DNA of 8,631 bases from JANSYP01 sp039184415 (GTDB taxonomy: Bacteria; Pseudomonadota; Alphaproteobacteria; Rhodobacterales; Rhodobacteraceae): NCBI GenBank assembly GCA_039184415.1, contig JBCDBB010000165.1:1-8631 (forward strand). Direction: 5' to 3'. Made by a program: the position numbers and the translations under genes. The notes under the pieces were generated by a model. It was not told the DNA's origin. It did no database searches and was given only the letters and a program-made list of their open reading frames with translations. Below, in pieces: positions 1 through 5,854 of the stretch; positions within the stretch are counted from its first letter, which is position 1; each line of letters opens with the position of its first letter.

Positions 1-385
1 CCATGGTGAAGACATCGCGCAGGATGCCGCCCACGCCGGTCGCCGCGCCCTGGTAGGGCTCGATATAGCTGGGGTGGTTGTGGCTCTCCATTTTGAAGAC
101 CACGGCCAGTCTTTTGCCATCGGGGCCGTCGCCGATATCCACGACGCCCGCATTCTCACCCGGCCCGCAGATCACCTGGGGGCCGGTGGTGGGCAGGGTG
201 CGCAGCCATTTCTTGGAGGATTTGTAGGAGCAGTGTTCATTCCACATCGCCGAGAAGATCCCAAGCTCGGTGAAGCTCGGGCTCCGTCCGATGATCTCGG
301 TCAGCCGCGCGTATTCGTCGGGGCTCAGCCCGTGGGCGGCGATCAGATCATCGGTAATCTCTGGCTCTGTATGGGACTGTGGCAT
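1..385 (-). CDS. purL: Phosphoribosylformylglycinamidine synthase subunit PurL, N-terminal part (runs off the left edge)
   Basis: PurL catalyses the ATP-dependent amidation of FGAR to FGAM, the fourth step of cytosolic purine synthesis, using ammonia delivered by PurQ with PurS as the third subunit. Reading the minus strand from the ATG at 385-383 gives 128 open codons to the window edge. The protein begins MPQSHTEPEITDDLIAAHG. Diagnostic motifs are WNEHCSYKSSKKWL (residues 48-61, with the conserved His51) and ESHNHPSYIEPYQGAATGVGG (100-120), the nucleotide-binding signature of small-type bacterial PurL. The start is fixed by a GAGGT Shine-Dalgarno a few bases upstream and by the usual distance to the NEHCSY motif. 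A complete small PurL is about 720-740 residues, so most of the gene lies outside. The DUF3892 gene lies 66 bp upstream on the same strand; neither purS nor purQ is in view. Identification is secure. Confidence 0.97.
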   Translation of the reverse strand, partial: MPQSHTEPEITDDLIAAHGLSPDEYARLTEIIGRSPSFTELGIFSAMWNEHCSYKSSKKWLRTLPTTGPQVICGPGENAGVVDIGDGPDGKRLAVVFKMESHNHPSYIEPYQGAATGVGGILRDVFTM

Positions 386-387
386 GG

Positions 388-406
388 GCACCTCGCTGCG
401 AGGCGC
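388..406 (-). promoter_or_regulatory. purL ribosome binding site inside a potential hairpin
   Basis: On the minus strand the arms GCGCCTC (406-400) and GAGGTGC (394-388) can form a 7-bp stem with one G-U pair around the loop GCAGC. The 3' arm contains the GAGGT Shine-Dalgarno of purL, and the stem ends two bases before the start codon. The pairing is directly visible. A role in tuning translation is inference only. Confidence 0.35.
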
Positions 407-451
407 GGTCTAGCGGAGCCGTGTGCGAAAGAGAAGAGCAGGCGGATCCGC

Positions 452-754
452 TCAGGGACAGTCCGGCAGGGTCAGCAGATGGTTGGGCTCATCATCGTCC
501 GGGTCGGTCCGCAGGACCTTGTTGCCGTCGGCGTCCGTGGCCACGACGACCCAGACCGCATCGCCGAGACGGGTCATGTAGAAACTCCGTTCCCCGGCTT
601 CGATCTCGCGGATGGCCTTGGCGCGGGTCTTGACCCAGCGTGTGCCGTCGATGTCGGTGCCGCCGACATGGGTAATGGTCCGGGATGTTGCGCCGTCGGT
701 CGGGCCGTCCCCGGCCGATGTCCCGATACATCTGATCTGTGCAGATTTTGCCAT
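452..754 (-). CDS. DUF3892 domain-containing small protein
   Basis: This is a 100-residue protein of unknown function. It starts MAKSAQIRCIGTSAG and has the layout of the DUF3892 family. There is a strand with THVGGTDIDGTRW (residues 28-40), then a segment predicting a short helix (AKAIREIEAGERSFYM), then a hydrophobic strand (AVWVVVATDADGNKVLRT), and a C-terminal end LRTDPDDDEPNHLLTLPDCP. The last part corresponds to the family's typical 'YLRT..D....NNL..LP.C' finish, here with NHLL in place of NNLL. There is no signal peptide or membrane segment, so it should be cytosolic. The ATG at 754 is supported by an AAGG sequence six bases upstream. It lies 66 bp before purL on the same strand and may be co-transcribed with it. 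A weak promoter candidate lies upstream at 792-819. The family assignment is by motif memory; no molecular function is known to me. Confidence 0.8.
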   Translation of the reverse strand: MAKSAQIRCIGTSAGDGPTDGATSRTITHVGGTDIDGTRWVKTRAKAIREIEAGERSFYMTRLGDAVWVVVATDADGNKVLRTDPDDDEPNHLLTLPDCP

Positions 755-791
755 AATACGCCTTAAAGTTGAATGGTCTCGAAATCACTCA

Positions 792-819
792 ACCATAGTG
801 ATGGCCCCGAGGGAGTTAA
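792..819 (-). promoter_or_regulatory. Possible sigma-70-like promoter for the DUF3892 gene (and perhaps purL)
   Basis: On the minus strand TTAACT (819-814) and TATGGT (797-792) are separated by 16 bases. They lie about 40 bp before the DUF3892 start codon and just past the terminator at 834-861. Each box matches the consensus only partly, but the position is right: this is the first stretch free to transcribe after the terminator. Confidence 0.3.
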
Positions 820-833
820 TGAATGCCTGCGGT

Positions 834-861
834 AAAAAAAAGGCCGAGCGAATGCTCGGCC
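834..861 (-). terminator. Strong rho-independent terminator
   Basis: On the minus strand a perfect 8-bp GC-rich stem GGCCGAGC/GCTCGGCC (861-842) with the tetraloop ATTC is followed at once by eight T residues (841-834). No T-run follows in the plus direction, so it works on the minus strand only. It ends either the LysR gene transcript or the separate small RNA proposed at 834-940, and it insulates the DUF3892-purL unit. Confidence 0.93.
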
Positions 862-940
862 AAGTCCAACAGGGAGGTAGAGGGGCGGAAAAACCCGCGC
901 CTCTGGTATTTCGAACTAAACCCGGTAGTTCACCCATTCA
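834..940 (-). ncRNA. Candidate small RNA (or structured 3' UTR of the LysR gene)
   Basis: Between the LysR stop codon (993) and the T-run (834) the minus strand can fold into three consecutive hairpins. The first is GAACTA/TAGTTC (931-913) with a 7-nt loop. The second is AGAGG, a G-G mismatch, then a 4-bp stem CGGG/CCCG-like (CCGC/GCGG) around a short T-rich loop (904-879). The third is the 8-bp terminator stem followed by T8. Between the second and third lies an unpaired stretch with ACCTCCCTG (878-870), complementary to Shine-Dalgarno sequences. This architecture, with an exposed anti-Shine-Dalgarno segment before a U-rich terminator, is typical of Hfq-dependent trans-acting small RNAs. The 5' end is uncertain because I see no convincing promoter between 993 and 931. 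Processing from the LysR mRNA is an equally good explanation. I do not recognise a named family. Confidence 0.5.
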
Positions 941-992
941 AGACGTTTAATGCCGCAGCAGATACAATCCTGAAATGCGTTGCGCGCATGCC

Positions 993-1898
993 TCAGGCGG
1001 GAACAACCGCCTGCATCCGCCGTCTGTGCGCGAAGATCTCTTCCATCACGAAGTCGCGGAACACCTCTATCCGCTTGGAATGACGGAGTTCTTCGGGATA
1101 TGCGAGAAAGACAGGCACGTCGCCGGTGTCGCCTTCGGGCAGCACCGGAACCAGGGTCGGAAAGTCCTGCACGACGTAATCGGGCAGGATTCCGATGCCG
1201 AGATTGTTGATAACTCCCTGTAATACGCCGAAATAATTATTCACGGTCAGGAGCGAGCGAATATCGTAGGTCATCAGGTGCCGTACCAGCGTCGCCGAGG
1301 CGCTGACCTGGGTGCTGGAGAGCTTTTGACAGATCAGGCGGTGGTTCACCATGTCCGCCATTTCCTGGGGCGTGCCCCGCTCCGCCAGATATTCCGGCGT
1401 CGCGTAGAGTCGCATCTTGACGGTCATCAGCCGCTTGCGAATCAGGTCGGCCTGGCTCGGTTCCTTCATGCGGATCGCCACGTCGGCCTCGCGCATGGGC
1501 AGGTCGAGGACGCGCTCCTCCAGCATCAGGTCGATCTTGAGGTCGGGATACTGCTCGTAGAGCTTGGGCAGCCGCGGGGCGAGCCAGAGCGAGCCGAAGC
1601 CGAAGGTCGTTGTCACGCGCAGTTCGCCGAACACCTCCTCTTCGCTGTCGCGGATGCGGGCGGCGGCGGCATCGAGCCGCTTGTTCATCGCGCTCGTGGC
1701 GTCGAACAGAAGCTCGCCCTGTTCGGTCAGGATGAGCCCGCGCGCATGGCGGTGAAAGAGCGTGGTGTTGAGCGAGGTTTCCAGCGCCCGGATCTGCCGG
1801 CTGACCGCCGATTGAGACAGGTTGAGCGTGTCGCCGGCATGGGTCAGGCTTCCGGCGTCCGCGACGGCGTGGAAGATGCGCAGTTTGTCCCAGTCCAT
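993..1898 (-). CDS. LysR-family transcriptional regulator
   Basis: A 301-residue DNA-binding regulator of the usual LysR length. Residues 1-60 form the winged helix-turn-helix (KLRIFHAVADAGSLTHAG, then LSQSAVSRQIRALE at 27-40 and LFHRHARGLILTEQG). Residues 62-88 are the linker helix. From about 92 onward comes the periplasmic-binding-protein-like effector domain (GELRVTTTFGFGSLWLAPRLP, with NNLGIGILPDYVV at 231-243). The C-terminus has a YPEELRHSKRIEVFRDF segment common in this subgroup. I chose ATG 1898 because MDWDKLRIFHAV is the normal LysR beginning; an in-frame GTG precedes it directly, and the Shine-Dalgarno is weak. A much longer upstream reading frame crosses the divergent region and has no LysR character. 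It is divergent from the acyltransferase gene, and the shared 165-bp region carries several dyads that could be its operators. The effector and target genes cannot be told from the sequence. Confidence 0.93.
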   Translation of the reverse strand: MDWDKLRIFHAVADAGSLTHAGDTLNLSQSAVSRQIRALETSLNTTLFHRHARGLILTEQGELLFDATSAMNKRLDAAAARIRDSEEEVFGELRVTTTFGFGSLWLAPRLPKLYEQYPDLKIDLMLEERVLDLPMREADVAIRMKEPSQADLIRKRLMTVKMRLYATPEYLAERGTPQEMADMVNHRLICQKLSSTQVSASATLVRHLMTYDIRSLLTVNNYFGVLQGVINNLGIGILPDYVVQDFPTLVPVLPEGDTGDVPVFLAYPEELRHSKRIEVFRDFVMEEIFAHRRRMQAVVPA

Positions 1899-1930
1899 CA
1901 CTCGGCCATCCGTTTGCTCTGCCGGAGGCG

Positions 1931-1955
1931 TTGCACACACCCACGCTGAATGCAA
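1931..1955. promoter_or_regulatory. Inverted repeat TTGCA-N15-TGCAA before the LysR gene
   Basis: A dyad with 5-bp arms (1931-1935 and 1951-1955) lies 33-57 bp upstream of the LysR start codon, where autoregulatory LysR sites often sit. The spacing is longer than the common T-N11-A box, so its link to LysR binding is tentative. Confidence 0.25.
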
Positions 1956-1992
1956 ATCAACCGCACCGAGATCGCCCTGTGCGGCGCACGAT

Positions 1993-2040
1993 TGCAGGCT
2001 CTTGCTGCACGGTTGAGCAAGATGATAGATCACATGATCT
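1993..2040. promoter_or_regulatory. Cluster of three dyads in the divergent LysR-acyltransferase region (putative operators)
   Basis: Three perfect inverted repeats lie close together. They are TGCAG-N7-CTGCA (1993-2009), TCTTGCT-N9-AGCAAGA (2000-2022, 7-bp arms) and AGATCACATGATCT (2027-2040). The first two overlap, so they could be alternative binding registers. The third ends 23 bp before the acyltransferase start and could cover its promoter. None shows a strict T-N11-A arrangement. The symmetry is seen directly; assignment to the neighbouring LysR regulator is inference from position. Confidence 0.4.
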
Positions 2041-2063
2041 GAACAGGCGTGGGAGGTCCGCCC

Positions 2064-2954
2064 GTGAATTTCCGTCGCAGCTCCGCGCGTGAGGTTGCGC
2101 GCGACATCACCTATGCGGGGTCCGCCGCGACCCGGGGCGGTCGGGCGATGATCCGGGTCATGGAGAACGCCACCGGGCGGCTGCGCCTGATCCGGCGCGC
2201 GAAAGGCTACGAGCTCGAAGTGGCGGACGGGCGCGATTTCTGGGAGGTGATGGCCGACCGGTATGGTCTCAGCCTCAAGGTGATCGGCGGGTCGCTGGAA
2301 AACATCCCGCGCGAGGGGCCGCTCATCCTGATCGCCAACCATCCCTACGGCATTCTCGACGGGCTGATGATGGGGCTGATCCTGAGCGGCATCCGGGGCG
2401 ATTTCCGCATTCTCGCCAATCAGGTGTTCAAAAAGGCCGACGATCTCAACCGGATCATCCTGCCGGTCTCGTTCGACGAGACCAAGGAGGCCATGCGCCA
2501 GAACCTGCAGACCCGGCAGGAGGCGTTGCGCTATCTGGCCGGGGGCGGCGCCATCGGCGTTTTTCCCGGCGGCACGGTCTCGACCTCGGCCACGCCGTTT
2601 TCAAAGCCGCTCGATCCCGGCTGGCGGTCCTTTACGGCCAAGATGATCTCGCGCAGCGATGCGGCGGTGGTGCCGATGTATTTCGTCGGCCACAACTCGC
2701 GGCTGTTCCAGTTGGCCAGCCATCTGCACACCACGCTGCGGATGGGTCTGCTGATCAAGGAGTTCAAGAAACGGGTGAACAAGCCCGTGGAGGTTGTCAT
2801 CGGCGCGCCGATCCCGCAAAGCCGGCTGGAGCCCTATCGAAAGGACGCCCGCGCGATGATGGATTTCCTGCGTGCCGAAACCTACGCCCTGTCGCCGCTG
2901 CCGATGAACGCGGCGGGCTATGGATTCGAGTTCGAAGAAAAGCACCGGTCCTGA
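2064..2954 (+). CDS. PlsC-like lysophospholipid/lyso-aminolipid acyltransferase family protein
   Basis: A 296-residue acyltransferase of the PlsC (LPLAT) superfamily, expected to transfer an acyl chain to a lysolipid or amine acceptor at the inner face of the cytoplasmic membrane. Block I is ANHPYGILDG, with His93 and Asp99. Five residues separate His and Asp, not the four of classical NHxSxxD enzymes; HPxGxxDG versions occur in the hemolysin/OlsB-like branch. Block III is GVFPGGTVSTS (residues 166-176), followed by hydrophobic strands VVPMYFVGHN and a VVIGAPIP block typical of motif IV. No obvious membrane-spanning helix is seen; the first 35 residues are basic. GTG 2064 was chosen because GGGAGGT lies six bases upstream; ATGs at 2148 and 2160 would trim the N-terminus. 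The stop overlaps the murI start (TGATG), implying translational coupling. The exact substrate (phospholipid, ornithine or another aminolipid) cannot be read from sequence. Confidence 0.85.
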   Translation: MNFRRSSAREVARDITYAGSAATRGGRAMIRVMENATGRLRLIRRAKGYELEVADGRDFWEVMADRYGLSLKVIGGSLENIPREGPLILIANHPYGILDGLMMGLILSGIRGDFRILANQVFKKADDLNRIILPVSFDETKEAMRQNLQTRQEALRYLAGGGAIGVFPGGTVSTSATPFSKPLDPGWRSFTAKMISRSDAAVVPMYFVGHNSRLFQLASHLHTTLRMGLLIKEFKKRVNKPVEVVIGAPIPQSRLEPYRKDARAMMDFLRAETYALSPLPMNAAGYGFEFEEKHRS

Positions 2955-3766
2955 TGGCTGTCGGGATCTTCGACAGCGGGCTGGGAGGTCTGACCGTTCT
3001 CGATGCGGTGACGAAACGGCTGCCGGATGTGCCGTTCGTCTATTACGGGGACAATGCGCACACGCCCTACGGGGTGCGCGATGCCGATGATATTTTCGAG
3101 CTGACCACGACCGGGGTCGAACGTCTCTGGGACGCGGGCTGCGATCTGGTGATCCTGGCCTGCAACACGGCGTCCGCCGCCGCGCTCCGCCGAATCCAGG
3201 AGCGCTGGCTGCCCGAGGACAAGCGCGTGCTGGGGGTCTTCGTGCCGCTGATCGAGGCTCTGACCGAACGCTCGTGGGGCGACAATTCGCCGCCGCGGGA
3301 GGTTGCGGTCAAGCATGTGGCGCTGTTTGCGACGCCCGCGACCGTGTCAAGCCGGGCGTTCCAGCGTGAGCTGGCCTTTCGCGCGATCGGCGTGGATGTG
3401 GAGGCGCAGCCCTGCGGCGGCGTGGTCGATGCGATCGAGGAGGGCGACGAGATCCTGGCCGAAGCGCTCGTGCGGTCCCATGTCGAGGCGCTTCAGCGGC
3501 GGATGCCGAAACCCGAGGCAGCCATCCTTGGCTGCACGCATTACCCGCTGATGGAACAGGTCTTCCAGACGGCGCTCGGGCCCGATGTGCGCGTCTTCTG
3601 CCAGGCAAGCCTCGTGGCCGACAGTCTTGCGGATTATCTCGCGCGCCATCCCGAGATGCATGGGGCAGGGACCGAGGCGCAGTTCCTCACGACCGGAAAC
3701 GCCCAGACCGTGTCGAACAAGGCGACGCAGTTCTTGCGACGACCCATTCGTTTTCTGGCCGCCTGA
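2954..3766 (+). CDS. murI: Glutamate racemase
   Basis: MurI converts L-glutamate to D-glutamate for the second position of the peptidoglycan stem peptide. It is a cytosolic, cofactor-independent enzyme using two cysteines. The 270-residue length fits the family. The N-terminus GIFDSGLGGLTVL (4-16) carries the catalytic Asp-Ser pair D7/S8, and YYGDNAHTPYG follows (30-40). Catalytic Cys70 lies in LACNTAS (68-74), and the second catalytic Cys194 lies in LGCTHYPL (192-199). The ATG is fixed by GIFDSG at the extreme N-terminus and by the 1-bp overlap with the acyltransferase stop codon, so the two proteins are probably made from one message. There is no other candidate start. argC follows after 28 bp. 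Identification is secure; all key residues are present. Confidence 0.97.
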   Translation: MAVGIFDSGLGGLTVLDAVTKRLPDVPFVYYGDNAHTPYGVRDADDIFELTTTGVERLWDAGCDLVILACNTASAAALRRIQERWLPEDKRVLGVFVPLIEALTERSWGDNSPPREVAVKHVALFATPATVSSRAFQRELAFRAIGVDVEAQPCGGVVDAIEEGDEILAEALVRSHVEALQRRMPKPEAAILGCTHYPLMEQVFQTALGPDVRVFCQASLVADSLADYLARHPEMHGAGTEAQFLTTGNAQTVSNKATQFLRRPIRFLAA

Positions 3767-3794
3767 CCTGAAGAACCCCTGAGAAAGCACTGAA

Positions 3795-4832
3795 ATGTCA
3801 AAATCATTGTCACGGGTCGCCGTTTTGGGCGCCTCCGGCTACACCGGGGCGGAGCTCGTCCGGCTGATCGCGACCCATCCCGGGCTCGAGATTGCGGCCC
3901 TGTCGGCGGACCGCAAGGCCGGGCAGGAGATGGGCGCAGTCTTTCCCCATCTGCGCCATCTCGACCTGCCGGTGCTGCGGCGGATCGAGGACCTTGATCT
4001 GAGTGGAGTCGACCTGGTGTTCTGCGCGCTGCCCCATGCGACATCGCAAAACGTAATCAATGCCTTGCCGGACCATCTTAAAGTCGTGGATCTGTCTGCG
4101 GATTTCCGGCTGCGCGATCTCGAAGCCTACGAGACCTGGTATGGCAAGCCCCATAGTGCCCCGGCGTTGCAGAAAGAGGCCGTTTACGGGCTGACGGAGT
4201 TCTACCGCGACGAGATCCGCGCCGCGCGGCTGGTCGCCTGCACCGGCTGCAACGCGGCGACCGGTCAGTTTGCGCTGCGCCCGCTCATCGCGGCGGGGGT
4301 GATCGATCTCGACGATATTGTCATCGATCTGAAGGCCGCGGTGTCCGGCGCGGGGCGCAGTCTGAAGGAAAACCTGCTCCATGCCGAACTGTCGGAGGGC
4401 TATCACCCATATGCCGCAGGGGGCACACACCGCCATCTGGGGGAGTTCGATCAGGAGTTTTCGGCCATCGCGGGACGCGAGATTCGGGTGCAGTTCACCC
4501 CGCATCTGATCCCGGCGAACCGCGGCATCCTCGCCACGGTCTATGTCCGGGGCGATGGCGCGAAAATCCATACCACATTGGCCGATGCCTATGCCGACGA
4601 GCCGTTTCTAAAGGTGCTTCCGATGGGGGAACTGCCCTCGACCCGCCATGTCAGGGGCTCCAACTTCTGCCATATCGGGGTGGTCGGCGATCGCATCGCC
4701 GGGCGGGCGATCGTGGTCGCCGTCCTGGACAATCTGACCAAGGGATCCTCAGGTCAGGCCTTGCAGAATGCGAATTTGATGCTTGGTATGGAGGAAACGA
4801 CGGGCCTGATGCTGGCCCCGGTCTTTCCGTGA
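3795..4832 (+). CDS. argC: N-acetyl-gamma-glutamyl-phosphate reductase
   Basis: ArgC performs the third step of arginine synthesis, the NADPH-dependent reduction of N-acetylglutamyl-5-phosphate to the semialdehyde. The 345-residue protein is full length for the type 1 enzyme. The nucleotide-binding motif is VLGASGYTGAELVRLI at residues 10-25. The catalytic cysteine is Cys152 in ACTGCNAATG, where most relatives have a NPGCYPT-like sequence. Later blocks are SGAGRSLKENLLHAE, GGTHRHLGEFDQE with the conserved His, and FTPHLIPANRGILATVYVR. The start ATG follows a weak GAGAAAG ribosome site, and SGYTG lies at the expected distance. It is preceded by murI at 28 bp and followed by ccmE only 10 bp after its stop, with the ccmE ribosome site overlapping the argC stop. 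It is therefore likely to be co-transcribed with the cytochrome c maturation genes although the pathways are unrelated. Confidence 0.97.
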   Translation: MSKSLSRVAVLGASGYTGAELVRLIATHPGLEIAALSADRKAGQEMGAVFPHLRHLDLPVLRRIEDLDLSGVDLVFCALPHATSQNVINALPDHLKVVDLSADFRLRDLEAYETWYGKPHSAPALQKEAVYGLTEFYRDEIRAARLVACTGCNAATGQFALRPLIAAGVIDLDDIVIDLKAAVSGAGRSLKENLLHAELSEGYHPYAAGGTHRHLGEFDQEFSAIAGREIRVQFTPHLIPANRGILATVYVRGDGAKIHTTLADAYADEPFLKVLPMGELPSTRHVRGSNFCHIGVVGDRIAGRAIVVAVLDNLTKGSSGQALQNANLMLGMEETTGLMLAPVFP

Positions 4833-4842
4833 GGAGGGCGCA

Positions 4843-5304
4843 ATGGCGGGAATGAAGGGACTGAAGAAAAAACGCCGCGTGCAGGTGATCCTCGTGGCGA
4901 GCGTTGCGCTGGCCCTGTCGACGGCGATCATCGGGTATGGGATGCGCGACGGGATCAACCTCTTCCGCTCGCCCAGCCAGGTCGTGGAAGCGCCGCCAGT
5001 GCCCAACGAGGTCTTCCGGATCGGCGGCCTGGTGGAGGAAGGCTCCATCGTCCGCGGCCAGGGCGAGGCGATCACCTTCCGCGTCACCGACGGTGGCGCA
5101 TCGATCCCTGTGAGCTTCACCGGGATCGTGCCGGATCTGTTTGAGGAAGGGCAGGGCACCGTCGCCACGGGACGACTGGTCGACGGCGTGTTCCTTGCCT
5201 CCGAGATCCTGGCCAAGCATGACGAAACCTACATGCCGTCCGAAGTTGTGGACGCGCTGAAGGACCAGGGCGTCTACAAGGATCCGGCCGCCAGCGGGAG
5301 CTGA
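4843..5304 (+). CDS. ccmE: Cytochrome c maturation haem chaperone CcmE
   Basis: CcmE receives haem from the CcmABCD complex, binds it covalently through a histidine in the periplasm and hands it to CcmF-CcmH. The 153-residue protein has a lysine/arginine-rich cytosolic start (KGLKKKRRVQ) and one N-terminal membrane anchor at about residues 13-33. A periplasmic OB-fold beta barrel follows (FRIGGLVEEGSIVRG, VSFTGIVPDLFEEGQG, ATGRLVDGVFLASEILAKHDETYMP). The haem-binding His126 and Tyr130 form the classical HxxxY motif (HDETY). The rest, after MPSE, is the flexible tail. Start ATG 4843 has a strong GAGGAGGG ribosome site that overlaps the argC stop, pointing to coupled expression. All diagnostic residues are intact. 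Confidence 0.97.
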   Translation: MAGMKGLKKKRRVQVILVASVALALSTAIIGYGMRDGINLFRSPSQVVEAPPVPNEVFRIGGLVEEGSIVRGQGEAITFRVTDGGASIPVSFTGIVPDLFEEGQGTVATGRLVDGVFLASEILAKHDETYMPSEVVDALKDQGVYKDPAASGS

Positions 5305-5310
5305 GCGGGG

Positions 5311-5330
5311 ATCGAAAACCATCGAAAACG
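5311..5330 (+). repeat. Short tandem repeat between ccmE and the GreA-like gene
   Basis: The nine bases ATCGAAAAC occur twice in tandem with a 10-base period (5311-5319 and 5321-5329), directly before the GGGGGA ribosome site of the following gene. Two copies may be chance. It is recorded because it fills most of the 36-bp gap. Confidence 0.3.
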
Positions 5331-5340
5331 GGGGACCGGG

Positions 5341-5787
5341 ATGATCGACAAGATGCGGCTGCGCGATGCCATGCTGGCGCTGGAGGAGGCCGAACTGGCC
5401 CATGCCCGCGAGGCCTATGAGGAATATCTGCGCGAGGCGAAGATCGACCAGAGCGAGCCCGTCGAACCCGGGGACGCCGCCCAGGCAGAGGCCGCCGGCG
5501 AACTGGCCGCGGCGCTCGACCATCCGGTGCACGACCATGCCGACAAGATCGCCCGGCTGCGCGAGATCGATTTCGGCCCGAAGACCGAAGTGTCCGAAGG
5601 CGCGGTGATCGATCTGGGCGGCAAGCTCTTCGTCGTCGCGGTGTCGACGACCCGTTTCACCTGCGACGGCGCGACCGTCATGGGCATCTCGCCGCAGGCA
5701 CCGATCTACCGGGCGCTGGAAGGGCTCGGCGCGGGAGAGTCCGCCCAGGTCAACGGGCGCGAGGTCACCATCGACGCCGTCGCCTGA
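5341..5787 (+). CDS. GreA/GreB C-terminal-domain-like protein with N-terminal coiled coil
   Basis: A 148-residue soluble protein encoded between ccmE and ccmF. Residues 1-76 are predicted from composition to be two charged helices (1-35 and about 46-76), joined by an acidic turn (D36, E39, E42, D45). This is the plan of a GreA antiparallel coiled coil with an acidic tip. Residues 80-148 resemble the FKBP-like C-terminal domain of GreA/GreB: VSEGAVIDLGGKLFVVAV, then MGISPQAPIYRALEGLGAGE and a final VNGREVTIDAV strand. These parallel the family's 'ISxxSPlxxALxGkxxGd' signature and closing beta strand. Total size is close to GreA (about 158). In the cell it might bind the RNA polymerase secondary channel, but this is inference; sequence similarity is remote and the acidic tip residues are not aligned with certainty. 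Start ATG 5341 follows GGGGGACCGGG. It may be co-transcribed with the ccm genes. Confidence 0.65.
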   Translation: MIDKMRLRDAMLALEEAELAHAREAYEEYLREAKIDQSEPVEPGDAAQAEAAGELAAALDHPVHDHADKIARLREIDFGPKTEVSEGAVIDLGGKLFVVAVSTTRFTCDGATVMGISPQAPIYRALEGLGAGESAQVNGREVTIDAVA

Positions 5788-5823
5788 CACGAACGTGACC
5801 GGGGCGGCGACAGAGGTGCGCGA

Positions 5824-5854
5824 CACGCGCGCGCATCCTGCTTGGCGGCGCGTG
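5824..5854 (+). other. Inverted repeat in the leader of ccmF
   Basis: The 90-bp gap before ccmF contains CACGCGC (5824-5830) and GCGCGTG (5848-5854), a perfect 7-bp GC-rich stem with a 17-nt loop. There is no T-run, so it is not an obvious terminator. A copy of CGTGACCGG occurs at 5794-5802 and again at 5851-5859, partly inside the right arm. Its role is unknown. Confidence 0.3.

Noticed and set aside
74..766. A 230-codon plus-strand open frame opposite purL and the DUF3892 gene
   Set aside because: The minus-strand genes carry recognisable motifs and ribosome sites. The plus-strand translation has none and spans both genes and the gap.
612..1223. Several short plus-strand open frames across the 755-992 gap
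   Set aside because: There is no ribosome site or family signature, and they run through the terminator hairpin and the LysR 3' end. The gap is better explained by the terminator and the structured RNA.
1899..2342. Upstream extension of the LysR frame to 449 residues
   Set aside because: It crosses the divergent promoter region and the start of the acyltransferase gene. The LysR HTH begins at residue 5 of the shorter protein, as is normal in the family.
4651..5826. A 391-codon minus-strand open frame opposite argC, ccmE and the GreA-like gene
   Set aside because: It covers three well-supported plus-strand genes, lacks any motif, and has shadow-like composition.
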